Source: Streptomyces chattanoogensis
GTDB lineage: Bacteria; Actinomycetota; Actinomycetes; Streptomycetales; Streptomycetaceae
DNA length: 38,717 bases
NCBI RefSeq assembly: GCF_001294335.1
Contig: NZ_LGKG01000171.1
Location: forward strand, 1-38,717
Direction: 5' to 3'
Every line of letters starts with the position of its first letter. Position 1 is the stretch's first letter. The notes below the pieces were generated by a model. It was not told where the DNA came from and did not search any database. It worked only from the letters and a program-made list of their open reading frames with translations. The position numbers were made by a program, and so were the translations under genes. Positions 1 through 8,591 of the stretch are shown one piece after another.

Positions 1-1
1 C

Positions 2-937
2 ACCGGTGGGACCGGTGGCCTGGGCCGTACGGTCGCCCGGCACCTGGTGACCGAGCACGGGGTGCGCAATCTGTTGCTGGTCAGCCGCCGGGGTCCCGCC
101 GCCGAGGGTGCGCAGGAGCTGGTGGCCGAACTCAGCGGCAGCGGTGCCGAAGCGGTCATCGAGGCGTGCGACGTGACCGACGGGGCGGCTGTGGCCGACC
201 TGATCGCTCGGCATGCGCCCACAGCCGTGGTGCATACGGCCGGTGTCCTGGACGACGGTGTGGTGGAGTCGCTGACGCCGGAACGTCTGTCGGCGGTGCT
301 GCGTCCGAAGGTGGATGCGGCCTGGAACCTGCACGAGGCGACCAGGGATCTGGACCTGCACGCGTTCGTGGTGTTCTCGTCCGTGGCCGGCACGATCGGC
401 AGCCCCGGTCAGGCCAACTACGCGGCGGGCAATGCCTTCCTGGACGCGCTGGCGCATCACCGCAGGGCGGCGGGTCTTCCGGCGGTGTCGTTGGCGTGGG
501 GCCCCTGGTCCCAGGACGGCGGCATGACCCGGACCCTCGGTTTCGACTCCCTCACCGCGGTCGAACTCCGCAACCGCCTGAGCGCCCTCACCGGAATCCG
601 CCTGCCGGCGACCCTGCTCTTCGACTACCCGACGCCGGCAGAACTCGTCGACCACCTCCATGCCCGGATCGCACCCGAGCCGAGCTTCGGCCCGGAGGCA
701 CTCCTGGGGGAACTCGAAAAGATGGAAAAGGCCTTCGGCGGACTCGATATCACGGAGGAGATCCACGAGCAGATAGCCGGCCGTCTGGAAGTCCTCCGGG
801 CCAAGTGGAACGCCCTGCGGGACACGGCCGTGGCAGCCGGACACGACGGCTCCCCGTCCGACGAGGACTTCGACTTCGAGTCGGCCTCCGACGAAGACGT
901 CTTCGACCTCCTCGACAACGAACTCGGCCTCTCCTGA
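2..937 (+). CDS. Type I modular PKS, C-terminal end (KR-ACP-docking), 5' partial
   Basis: The gene enters from the left edge already inside a ketoreductase. The NADPH loop TGGTGGLG is at the first codons. The LDD motif (AGVLDDGVV) marks a B-type KR, and the active-site region [18 protein letters not shown] is intact. The ACP signature [15 protein letters not shown] carries the phosphopantetheine Ser. After the ACP comes a helical docking region (about [17 protein letters not shown]) and an acidic tail ending near residue 311. There is no thioesterase, so this is not the terminal PKS. A B-type KR fits the polyene-forming protein (PimS1-like) upstream of the giant PKS at 17820, but this is inferred from context. 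Oddity: the KR text GGMTR runs directly into TLGFDSL. About 124 residues (KR C-terminus, linker, ACP helix I) are missing compared with the first module at 17820. As written, neither KR nor ACP should fold normally. Confidence 0.93.
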   Translation, partial: TGGTGGLGRTVARHLVTEHGVRNLLLVSRRGPAAEGAQELVAELSGSGAEAVIEACDVTDGAAVADLIARHAPTAVVHTAGVLDDGVVESLTPERLSAVLRPKVDAAWNLHEATRDLDLHAFVVFSSVAGTIGSPGQANYAAGNAFLDALAHHRRAAGLPAVSLAWGPWSQDGGMTRTLGFDSLTAVELRNRLSALTGIRLPATLLFDYPTPAELVDHLHARIAPEPSFGPEALLGELEKMEKAFGGLDITEEIHEQIAGRLEVLRAKWNALRDTAVAAGHDGSPSDEDFDFESASDEDVFDLLDNELGLS

Positions 938-1017
938 CCTGCGCGGCAGAAACTCAGCGCCCCCCTCCCGGCTGCGTGCCGGGAGGGGGGCGCTGAGTTT
1001 CTGCCGCGCAGGTCAGG
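933..1017. terminator. Long perfect inverted repeat, probable bidirectional terminator
   Basis: Two perfectly complementary 39-bp arms (933-971 and 979-1017) flank a 7-nt loop (972-978, ctgcgtg). The stem includes the TGA of the upstream PKS (935-937). The inner stem is very GC-rich (ccccctcccgg / ccgggaggggg). The outer part contains gagtttctg, a short T-tract for plus-strand transcripts, and its mirror for minus-strand ones. It lies between convergent genes, so a two-way terminator is the natural reading. A perfect 39-bp arm is much longer than usual, so a rearrangement scar or assembly fold-back is also possible. Confidence 0.8.
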
Positions 1018-1060
1018 GCCTTTCTGCCAGGGTCTTTTCGGCGGCCGACGGGAAGGCCGG

Positions 1061-1732
1061 TCAGCCGGTGAGCAGCGCCGCGCGCAGCCGCTGCAGGTCC
1101 TGCTCGCTCAGGCTCAGGCCGTCCCGCAGACAGGAGTCGAAGGCATCGGCGACGACATAGCGCGCGCCCGCGGGTACGCGGCCCGGGGCCTTGGTGCGCG
1201 CGCTCGGCATGCGCAGGTCGAAGTCCGTACGGATGCCGAGGCGCTGGAGCTTGGCCAGGTCGGCGTCGGTGAGCGCGTGCAGGTCGTTGGCGCGGTACAG
1301 GACGCCCATCCTCACCCACCGGCCGTCGGCGGTGCGATAGCCGCCCACATCGCGGAGGTCGGCGGCGCCCTCCAGGCGCAGCGAGCGGTCGGCGAGGGTG
1401 AGTGGGGCGCCCTGGTCCGGGATGAGGCGGAACCACTGGCGGTCGACGGCGGGCAGTCCGCGTACGGTGATGGTGGCCTCGGACCCGTCGTGTGCCACGG
1501 CTCGGCCGCTGGCGCAGACGGTCACCGAACCGACGCCGGGCGCCTTCCAGGACACGGTGAACGAGCCGTCCTTGTGCTGGGTCACCGTGGCGTCGGTGAA
1601 CGGAATCCTGCGCACGGCAGGTGGTGCGGCCGAGGCGAGGGGCACGGTGGCCCCCACTGCCGATACGGCGGCCACGAACGATTCGGCGATGTGGCGAGCG
1701 GTCAGCACCGCCGCCGTGGAATGGCAGTTCAT
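1061..1732 (-). pseudogene. Truncated IphP-like protein tyrosine phosphatase
   Basis: This is a 223-residue ORF. Residues 15-37 look like a weak secretion signal (VAAVSAVGATVPLASAA). Residues 45-105 form an Ig/Fn3-like beta segment. Residues 118-175 match the N-terminal half of IphP/Tyr-phosphatase-2 proteins: LRLEGAADLRDVGGY, GVLYRANDLHALTDADL, LGIRTDFDLR. The catalytic P-loop (HCxxGKDRTG) and all following helices are absent. The frame stops at 1061, close to the long inverted repeat, and no P-loop is readable in the 45 bases beyond. It should therefore be catalytically dead. The start has no clear Shine-Dalgarno sequence. It lies downstream of pimS0 on the same strand, with an operator-like site in between. 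Phosphatases are not standard polyene genes, so it is probably a relic cut by the event that shaped this junction. A short functional secreted protein cannot be excluded. Confidence 0.65.
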
Positions 1733-1756
1733 ATCGGGACCGTACGGCCCGAAATG

Positions 1757-1772
1757 GTGTGGAATTACCTAG
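1757..1772. promoter_or_regulatory. PimM-type operator candidate upstream of phosphatase relic
   Basis: GTGTGGAATTACCTAG matches 13 of 16 positions of the PAS-LuxR (PimM) operator consensus CTVGGGAWWTCCCBAG. It sits 25 bp upstream of the phosphatase start and between it and the pimS0 stop. This would give the relic its own promoter rather than leaving it as the operon tail. Match counted by eye. Confidence 0.4.
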
Positions 1773-1818
1773 AGTTGGTGAAGAGGGGTGCGCCGGACCG
1801 GGAAGCCGGCCGCACCCG

Positions 1819-4800
1819 TCACCTGTCCGCGTCCATCAGACGGAACAGTTCCTCGTCACTGGCCGACACCAGGTCCAGAGCCCCACCGGAGCCGACGCCC
1901 GTACCGCTGCCCGACCCCGTCGGCACTGCCGTCACCGCTTTCAACCGCGCCACCGTCTCCTCCGAAACCTCCGCACCGGCCGTAAGCAGCGACTCCAACT
2001 CGGCCACGACGGCGGCCACGTCGCGCGCGGGGGAGGCCGGCCGCGCGAGTCGTTCGCGGACGAGTCGGACGACGGCCTTCGGTGTGGGGTAGTCGTACAC
2101 GAGTGTGGCGGGAAGCCGGATGTCCGTGGCCGCGATGAGGCGGTTGCGCAGTTCGACGGCGTTCAACGAGTTGATGCCGATCTCCTTGAACGTGCGGTTG
2201 CCGTCTTCGCCGTGCGGCCCCTCGCCCTGCGTCTCCTGGCCGCCGAGCACGGCCGAGGTCTCGGCGAGCACCAGGGCCAGTACGAGCGCGTCCTGTTCGG
2301 CCTCGTCGAGACCGGACAGCCGAGCCTCCAGCCCCAGCGGCTCTTCACCGGCCGCCGTCCCGTCCGCGGTATCCGCGGTGCCCGCGAAGCCCCCGTCGGC
2401 AGTCGGGCTCACAGGAGCCGACGCCAGCCAGAACCGCCGCCGCTGGAACGCGTACGTCGGCAGGGCGACGGACCGGGCACCGGGCAGCACCGCGTCCCAG
2501 TCGACGGGAACGCCATGGGTGTGCACCCGGGCGACCGCGGTGAGCAGGGCATCCCGCTCCGCCACTCCGGCGCGCAGACTCGGCACCACAACGGTCCCGG
2601 GCTGCGGGTCGGCGGACTCCAGGCACTCGTCGATCATCGGCGTGAGGGCCGGTTCGGCACCCAGCTCCAGGAATCCGGTGACGCGCTCGTCCCGGAGCCG
2701 GCCGATCGCGTCCTTGAAGCGCACGGACTGCCGCACATGCCGCACCCAGTGCTCCGGGTCGCGCGCCTCCTCGCCGGTCAGCGGGCGGCCGGTGACGGTG
2801 GAGATGAGGGGAACGGCGGGCGCGGCGTAGGACAGCGTACGGACGACCGCGCGGAACTCCTCCAGCATGGGGTCCATCAGCGGCGAGTGGGGCGCGGTGC
2901 TCACCATGAGGCGTCGAATTTTGTGGCCGGCGGCGGCAAGCTGGTCCGTGAGGGCGACGAGCGGGGCCTCGGCACCCGAGAGGACGAGGGAGTGCGGACC
3001 GTTGACGGCCGCGATCGACACCTCCTCCGCCAACTCCGCCAGCCATGGGGTCACTTCGGCTTGCGTGATGCGTACCGCCACCATCGCGCCACCGGGCGGC
3101 AGCGCGCCCATCAGCCTGCTGCGGGCCGCCACCAGGGTGCACGCGTCCTGGAGGCCGAGCACGCCCGTCACATGAGCGGCGGAGATCTCGCCGACCGAAT
3201 GCCCCACCAGGTGGTCCGGGACCACGCCCCAGGACTCGAACAGCCGGTACAGGGCGACCTGGACGGCGAACAGGGCGGGCTGCGTGTAGGTGGTGTCGTC
3301 GAGGCGGGCCGCCTCGTCGGAGTCGGGAGCCGCCCACATCACCGAGGTCAGCGGCCGCGCCAGCAGCGGATCCAGCGCGGCGCACACCTCGCCCAGCGCC
3401 TGTCCGAAGACGGGGAACGCCTCGGCCGCCTCGCGCCCCATGCCGCTGCGCTGGCTGCCCTGCCCGGAGAAGACGAAGGCCAGCCCGCCCGGCGCGGAAT
3501 CGTCAAGGGTGACGCCCGCGGTCCGCTCCCCGCGCCCGAACCGCTGTGCCGCGGAGAGCAGCTGTGCCCGGTCGGAGCCGGTGACGACGGCCCGGTGCCG
3601 GTGCAGGGTACGGGAGGTGGCCAGGGCATGGGCGACATCCTGGGCCGGTAGGCCGGGATCGGCGGCCACCTGCTCGGCCAGGCGGCGTGCCTGCGCGCGC
3701 AGCGCCGCCCGGCTCCGGGCGGACAGCACCCAGGGTGCGGCCTCAGCCGGAACCGTGTCACCGGACGGCTCCGTCCCTTCCGCCTCCTCTCGCGGCGCCT
3801 CCTCCAGGATCACGTGTGCGTTGGTGCCGGTGAGCCCGAACGAGGACACCCCCGCCCGGCGCGTGCGTCCGCTCTCCCGTGGCCAGGGCCGGGCCTCGGT
3901 CAGCAGCCGGACCGCACCGGCGGACCAGTCCACCGCGGCCGAGGGAGCGTCCACGTGCAGCGTCCGCGGCAGGACGCCGTGGCGCAGCGCGAGCACCGTC
4001 TTGATGACCCCGACGACCCCGGCGGCGGCCTGTGTGTGCCCGATGTTCGACTTCACCGACCCCAGCCACAACGGCTGTTCCTCAGGCCGCCGTTGGCCGT
4101 ACGTGGCCAGCAGGGCCTGAGCCTCGATGGGGTCGCCGAGCGGGGTGCCGGTGCCGTGGCCCTCCACGGCGTCCACGTCCTGCGGCGTCAGCCCGGCGTC
4201 GGTGAGGGCCTGGCGGATGACGCGCTGCTGTGCGGGCCCGCTCGGCGCGGTGAGCCCGTTGGACGCGCCGTCCTGATTCACGGCGGAGCCCCGTACGAGC
4301 GCCAGGACGCGGTGTCCGTTGCGCCGGGCGTCGCTCAGGCGCTCCAGCAGCAGCAACCCCGCGCCCTCCGACCACGCGGAGCCGTTGGCGGCGTCCGCGT
4401 AGGCCATGGAGCGGGAGTCGGGGGACAGCGCGCGCAGCCGGGAGAAGTGGGCGAAGGGCGCCGGGGTCGCCATGACGGTGACGCCGCCGGCCAGCGCCAG
4501 GTCGGTCTCGCCCGACCGCAGGGACCGGCAGGCCAGATGCAGGGCGACGAGGGAGGACGAGGAGGCGGTGTCGACCGTCAGCGCGGGGCCTTCGAGCCCG
4601 TAGGTGTAGGCGATGCGCCCCGAGATCGCGCTGCCGGCGGTCCCGGTGATGAGTATGCTCTCCCATGCGCTGGGCGCGGCGGACGCGTGGGATGCATAGC
4701 CGCGGTCCATCGCGCCCGTGAACACGCCCGTACGGGTTCCCTTCAGGGACTGCGGGTCGATGCCCGCCCGCTCGAAGGTCTCCCAGGACGCCTCCAGAAG

Positions 4801-7056
4801 CAGCCGCTGCTGCGGATCGGTCGCCGTCGCTTCCTGGTCCGACAGGCCGAAGAAGCCCGCGTCGAAGCCGCCCGCGTCGTGCAGGAAGCCGCCTTCGCGG
4901 GCGTACGAGGTACCCGGGCGGTCGGGATCCTCGTCGAAGAGCCGGTCCAGGTCCCAGCCGCGGTCCGTGGGGAAGGGCGACATCGCGTCGGTGCTGTCGG
5001 CGAGCAGTTCCCACAGGGCGTCGGGGGAGTCGGCTCCGCCCGGCAGCCGGCAGGCCATGGCGACGATCGCCACCGGGTCGGCACCGGCACCGCCCGCCGG
5101 GACCTCCCGCGGCTCCTCCTGGGACGGCTGCTCCTGCAACGGATCCTCCTGCTCGGCCAGTACGCGCGCGACGGCCCGCGGAGTGGGGGAGTCGAAGGCC
5201 AGGGTGGCCGGGAGCGGCAGTCCGGTCTCCTCGCGCAGCAGATTCCGCAGCCGCACCGCGTGGAGGGAGTCCAGGCCGAGCTGGCGGAAGTCCTTGTCCG
5301 GGGAGAAGAAGTCCTTGTCCGGGGAGAAGGGGACGGCCGCGCCGCTACGGAGCACCCGGCCGACGCAGTCGCGTACGAGTTCCAGCGCCTCCTCGGCCGT
5401 GCAGGGCGGGACCGCCCCGAGACGGGCCGGAACGGACACCGCCTCGAGGCCGGCGAGCAGCCGCCTGAGCGCCCCGCGGTCGAGCTTCCCGGCAGGGGAG
5501 AGGGGCAGCTCGCGCACGGTGACCAGTTCGAGGGGGATCTTGTGGTCGGCGAGCCCCACCCGGCGCAGGAACGCGGTGACTTCGCTCAGGCCGATCGTGC
5601 TGTCCGCGCGGTCGGTCACGACCAGGCACGGGTACTCCCCGAGCCGGTCGTCCGGTGCACCGGCCACGGCCAGCGGGCCCAGGCCCGCAAGTCCGGAGAG
5701 CAGCCCCTCGACCTCGGGGGCGCTGAACTTCCGGCCCCCCGAATTGATCAGGTCGGCCGCCCGGCCGTGCAGCACCACCACGCCGTCCGCGCCGATGGTC
5801 GCGAGATCGCCGGTCCGCAGCCAGCCGTCATCGGCGAGGGCCGAGCGCGTCAGCTCCGGCTCGCGGAAATAGCCCCGGAACAACCCTGGTCCCCGGTACT
5901 GGAGTTCACCCCTCCCGCCCGCCGCGCACACGTCGCCGTGCTCGTCGACGACCCGCACCTCCACCCCGCCGACCGGCACTCCCACACTGCCGTCGGGGTC
6001 GTGGGTGCGGGTGCGGGTGCCGGTGCCGATCTCGGACATCCCCCACGCCACGACCAGTTCGCAGCCGAGGACGGCGCGTACCTGTACGGCGAGCGCGGGC
6101 GCGACGGCGGCCCCCGCCGTACGCACCTGGGACGGGGTAAAGCCCGCCGGCTCGTCCGTCCTGGCCAGTCGTGCCGTGACGTCCCGCAGCTGGGCGGGCA
6201 CGGCGAACACGACGCGGGGGGCGTGCTCCCGAGCCAGTTCCAGGAAGCGGTCCACGTCCCAGCCGGTGAGCAGGACCTGCGGGCAGGCGGCGAACAGCGC
6301 CGCGTGCAGGGACTGGAGGCCGAACAGATGGGTCATCGGGCAGGCCGTGAGGACCGGACCGTCGAAGGCGCCGGCGGCCTCGGCGGTGACGGCCGCGGTG
6401 TTCGACAGCAGACCGTCGTGGCTGTGCACACACAGCTGGGGCCGCGCCGAGACCGTCCCGGACGAGGGGACGAGAGCGAGCGGCATGTCGGGGGTGACGT
6501 CCACCGGCCGGGGGCCGCTGCCCGCCCAGGCCGCCAGCAGCCCGTCCAGCGACCCGACCTCCGGATCCTGGCCCCTCGCCTCCGGCGCCCCGGCCATCAG
6601 CACGCCGCGCAGCGATGGCACGCTCTCCAGCAGCGAACGGGCCGTCGCCTCGCTCTCGCTCCCGGAGGCCGACAGGACGAGCAGGACGGGTTCCGCCCGG
6701 GTCAGCAGCGCGTGGACCTCCGGGGACGGGGTGTCCTGGTGGATGGGCAGCAGTACCGCTCCGGCGGCCGCGACGGCCAGGTGCAGGGACACCAGCTCCC
6801 AGCAGTTCGGCAGCCGCACCGCCACCACATCGCCGGGTGCGATGCCCGACTCCTGCAGCCCGCGGGCCAGCGCGTCGACGTCCGCTCGCCACTGCGCCCA
6901 GGTCCAGGAGCGGTGCCCGTCGACGAGGGCCACCGCGTCGGGGACGGATTCCACGGCGGTCGCGAACACCTCGGGCAGGGTGAAGCCGCCCCGTACATGC
7001 GTGGTGTCGGCGGGCGGCCGGATCGCGTAGTCATCTGTGTGGACGGGCACCATCAC
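1819..7056 (-). CDS. pimS0: PKS loading protein: CoL-ACP-KS(Ser)-AT-ACP
   Basis: This is a 1745-residue starter-loading protein. Domains are: AMP-forming carboxylate-CoA ligase (about 25-530), ACP1 (555-640, GLDSL), KS (660-1085), AT (1190-1490, GHSVGE), ACP2 (1590-1665) and a docking tail ([12 protein letters not shown]). The order is that of pimaricin PimS0. The KS active-site Cys is Ser832 (DTASSSS, codon 4561-4563), the KS-Ser type known from polyene loading modules, which cannot condense. Its two His motifs (EGHGTGT, NIGHTQ) remain. Several motifs drift. Ligase loop A3 reads [10 protein letters not shown] instead of SGTTGxPKG, although the A10 lysine (PAGKLDR) is present. The AT has STAPHS where HAFH is usual. 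ACP2 has GINSL. Seven residues (FSPDKDF) are tandemly duplicated before ACP1. The expected product is an acetyl starter. The start is uncertain among GTG 7056, ATG 7053 and GTG 7050; GGGAG just upstream is best spaced for 7050. It is the last main gene of the operon. Confidence 0.95.
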   Translation of the reverse strand: MMVPVHTDDYAIRPPADTTHVRGGFTLPEVFATAVESVPDAVALVDGHRSWTWAQWRADVDALARGLQESGIAPGDVVAVRLPNCWELVSLHLAVAAAGAVLLPIHQDTPSPEVHALLTRAEPVLLVLSASGSESEATARSLLESVPSLRGVLMAGAPEARGQDPEVGSLDGLLAAWAGSGPRPVDVTPDMPLALVPSSGTVSARPQLCVHSHDGLLSNTAAVTAEAAGAFDGPVLTACPMTHLFGLQSLHAALFAACPQVLLTGWDVDRFLELAREHAPRVVFAVPAQLRDVTARLARTDEPAGFTPSQVRTAGAAVAPALAVQVRAVLGCELVVAWGMSEIGTGTRTRTHDPDGSVGVPVGGVEVRVVDEHGDVCAAGGRGELQYRGPGLFRGYFREPELTRSALADDGWLRTGDLATIGADGVVVLHGRAADLINSGGRKFSAPEVEGLLSGLAGLGPLAVAGAPDDRLGEYPCLVVTDRADSTIGLSEVTAFLRRVGLADHKIPLELVTVRELPLSPAGKLDRGALRRLLAGLEAVSVPARLGAVPPCTAEEALELVRDCVGRVLRSGAAVPFSPDKDFFSPDKDFRQLGLDSLHAVRLRNLLREETGLPLPATLAFDSPTPRAVARVLAEQEDPLQEQPSQEEPREVPAGGAGADPVAIVAMACRLPGGADSPDALWELLADSTDAMSPFPTDRGWDLDRLFDEDPDRPGTSYAREGGFLHDAGGFDAGFFGLSDQEATATDPQQRLLLEASWETFERAGIDPQSLKGTRTGVFTGAMDRGYASHASAAPSAWESILITGTAGSAISGRIAYTYGLEGPALTVDTASSSSLVALHLACRSLRSGETDLALAGGVTVMATPAPFAHFSRLRALSPDSRSMAYADAANGSAWSEGAGLLLLERLSDARRNGHRVLALVRGSAVNQDGASNGLTAPSGPAQQRVIRQALTDAGLTPQDVDAVEGHGTGTPLGDPIEAQALLATYGQRRPEEQPLWLGSVKSNIGHTQAAAGVVGVIKTVLALRHGVLPRTLHVDAPSAAVDWSAGAVRLLTEARPWPRESGRTRRAGVSSFGLTGTNAHVILEEAPREEAEGTEPSGDTVPAEAAPWVLSARSRAALRAQARRLAEQVAADPGLPAQDVAHALATSRTLHRHRAVVTGSDRAQLLSAAQRFGRGERTAGVTLDDSAPGGLAFVFSGQGSQRSGMGREAAEAFPVFGQALGEVCAALDPLLARPLTSVMWAAPDSDEAARLDDTTYTQPALFAVQVALYRLFESWGVVPDHLVGHSVGEISAAHVTGVLGLQDACTLVAARSRLMGALPPGGAMVAVRITQAEVTPWLAELAEEVSIAAVNGPHSLVLSGAEAPLVALTDQLAAAGHKIRRLMVSTAPHSPLMDPMLEEFRAVVRTLSYAAPAVPLISTVTGRPLTGEEARDPEHWVRHVRQSVRFKDAIGRLRDERVTGFLELGAEPALTPMIDECLESADPQPGTVVVPSLRAGVAERDALLTAVARVHTHGVPVDWDAVLPGARSVALPTYAFQRRRFWLASAPVSPTADGGFAGTADTADGTAAGEEPLGLEARLSGLDEAEQDALVLALVLAETSAVLGGQETQGEGPHGEDGNRTFKEIGINSLNAVELRNRLIAATDIRLPATLVYDYPTPKAVVRLVRERLARPASPARDVAAVVAELESLLTAGAEVSEETVARLKAVTAVPTGSGSGTGVGSGGALDLVSASDEELFRLMDADR
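5288..5329. repeat. Perfect 21-bp tandem duplication inside pimS0
   Basis: Two identical 21-bp units (5288-5308 and 5309-5329) encode FSPDKDF twice in frame, immediately before the ACP1 core (RQLGLDSL). Perfect identity, including third positions, indicates a recent duplication or an assembly error. It lengthens the loop before ACP1 helix II by seven residues. Confidence 0.9.
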
Positions 7057-7132
7057 TCCCGGATCTCAAGCACTCTCGTCAGTTGTGGGGACAGGCCGGG
7101 GTTCGGACACCAGCTCCTGCCCGGGGTGGGGC

Positions 7133-7324
7133 TCAGCCCTCGTGCACGGTGATCGCCCCGGACGGGCACAGGGCGCCGGCCAGCCGGGCCTTGTCGTGCT
7201 GGTCGGCGCCGGGTTCGGCGAGGAGGGTGACGAGTCCGTCGTCGTCCTGGTCGAAGAGCGCGGGCGCGTTGAGCGCGCACTGGCCCGCTCCCACGCAGCG
7301 GTCGGGGTCAACGGTGATACGCAT
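7133..7324 (-). CDS. pimF: [3Fe-4S] ferredoxin for the cluster P450
   Basis: This is a 63-residue soluble ferredoxin. Cys10, Cys16 and Cys53 (CVGAGQC ... CPSGA) give the three-cysteine pattern of a [3Fe-4S] cluster, with the second cysteine of the 4Fe motif replaced (Gly/Ala region 12-14). The length and the acidic middle (DQDDDG) are typical of actinomycete P450 redox partners (PimF/NysM/AmphM type). It lies 52 bp downstream of the P450 gene in the same operon, so it most likely passes electrons to that enzyme. An AGGAGA Shine-Dalgarno sequence precedes the ATG. The 76 bp to pimS0 hold no obvious terminator. Confidence 0.95.
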   Translation of the reverse strand: MRITVDPDRCVGAGQCALNAPALFDQDDDGLVTLLAEPGADQHDKARLAGALCPSGAITVHEG

Positions 7325-7376
7325 GTCGAGGTGTCTCCTGCGGTGGATGGGGGCCGCCCGGCGGGGCCGGGCGCGG

Positions 7377-8564
7377 CTACCAGCGGACGGGCAGCTCGTT
7401 CAGGCCGTAGAGCACGCCGTCGTACTTGATGTCCAACCCGTCGGTGGGCACGGCGAGTTCGAGGTTCGGAATGCGCTCGAAGAGTTTTCGGTAGGCGACT
7501 TCCATCTCGATCCGCACCAGGTTCTGTCCCAGGCATTGGTGTACGCCGTAGCCGAAGGCCACATGGTGGCGGGCGGACCGGGAGGGGTCGAAGGCGTGGG
7601 GGCACTCGAAGGCGTTCTCGTCATGGTTGGCGGCGGCGACCAGCGGCACGATTCCCTCGCCCGCCTTGACGAGCTGCCCGGCGATTTCCACGTCCTGGAC
7701 CGCGACGCGCAGGGATACCAGGTCGGCGACGGAGTGGAAGCGCAGTGTCTCCTCCACGGCCCGGTCGTCGCCGATCCATTGCGGGTTCGTCAGCAGGGTG
7801 ACCACGCCGAGGGCGATGTTGTTGGCCGTGGTCTCGTGGCCGGCGATGAGCAGGAGCATCAGTACGCCGGACATTTCGTGGGGGGCGATGGCGCCGGTGG
7901 CCAGCAGCCGTGTGATGAGGTCGTCGCCGCCCCACTTCTGCTTGATCTCCACCAGTCGGTTGATGTACCGCAGGAGGTCCTTGGCGGCGGCCATGCGGTC
8001 GTCGTCGGTGGAGGAGCGGAGGGAGACCAGGACGCGGGTCCTGGACTCGAAGAACTCGCGGTCGGCGGGTGGCACGCCGAGCAGCGCGGAGATCACCAGG
8101 GAGGGGATGGGCAGGGCGAAGTCGGCGACGAGGTCGGCGGTGTTGCCCGCGGCCAGCATGGCGTCCAGTTGTGCGTCCACCGTGCGCTCGATCGCGGGCT
8201 TCATCGCGCGTACCCGCCGGACGGTGAACTCCGGGATGAGGGCCTTGCGGAACCGGTCGTGGTCGGGGGAGTCCATGCCCACGAACCAGCCGGGGATCTG
8301 GTCCTGCTTGGGCACGCCGAGGGTCGTCCCGACGTTGGGGAATCCCTTGTGCTGGGGGTTGGAGCTGATGCTCGGGTTGGTCAGTACGGCACGTACGTCC
8401 TCGTGCCGGGTGACCAGCCACACCCGTTTGCCGTCGGACAGGTGCGAGAGGACCAGCCCCTCCCGGTCGCGGTAGTCGGCGTAGTCGGGGGGCGGGAACG
8501 GCACGCCGGGCTGGCGCAGCGGAAAGTCGACGGTCGGCGGCAGGGCCGCTTCGGTGTGTGTCAT
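7377..8564 (-). CDS. pimG: Cytochrome P450, polyene exocyclic-methyl oxidase
   Basis: This is a 395-residue CYP105-like bacterial P450. The I-helix oxygen motif AGHETT is at 241-246, the ExxR pair is E272/R275 (ETLR), and the heme loop FGYGVHQCLG has the ligand Cys344. All key residues are intact. In pimaricin, nystatin and amphotericin clusters the enzyme in this position (PimG, NysN, AmphN) oxidises the methyl branch on the macrolactone to a carboxyl group. The methylmalonyl-specific AT in the third module of the giant PKS would supply exactly that methyl. Its ferredoxin follows directly, and the aminotransferase precedes it by 27 bp, so it is operonic. A weak AGAGGG ribosome-binding site precedes the ATG. 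A role as a different tailoring hydroxylase cannot be excluded from sequence alone. Confidence 0.95.
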   Translation of the reverse strand: MTHTEAALPPTVDFPLRQPGVPFPPPDYADYRDREGLVLSHLSDGKRVWLVTRHEDVRAVLTNPSISSNPQHKGFPNVGTTLGVPKQDQIPGWFVGMDSPDHDRFRKALIPEFTVRRVRAMKPAIERTVDAQLDAMLAAGNTADLVADFALPIPSLVISALLGVPPADREFFESRTRVLVSLRSSTDDDRMAAAKDLLRYINRLVEIKQKWGGDDLITRLLATGAIAPHEMSGVLMLLLIAGHETTANNIALGVVTLLTNPQWIGDDRAVEETLRFHSVADLVSLRVAVQDVEIAGQLVKAGEGIVPLVAAANHDENAFECPHAFDPSRSARHHVAFGYGVHQCLGQNLVRIEMEVAYRKLFERIPNLELAVPTDGLDIKYDGVLYGLNELPVRW

Positions 8565-8591
8565 GGCTGGGTATCCCTCTCTGGCAGGCCG

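Noticed and set aside
4561..4563. KS Ser832 read as an inactivating mutation
   Set aside because: Ser at this place is the established state of polyene loading KS domains, so it is a type, not damage.
1621..7152. Long plus-strand open frames over pimS0 (1621-3651, 3814-7152)
   Set aside because: Same antisense effect; compositions are Arg/Gly/Gln-rich, with no ribosome-binding sites or motifs.
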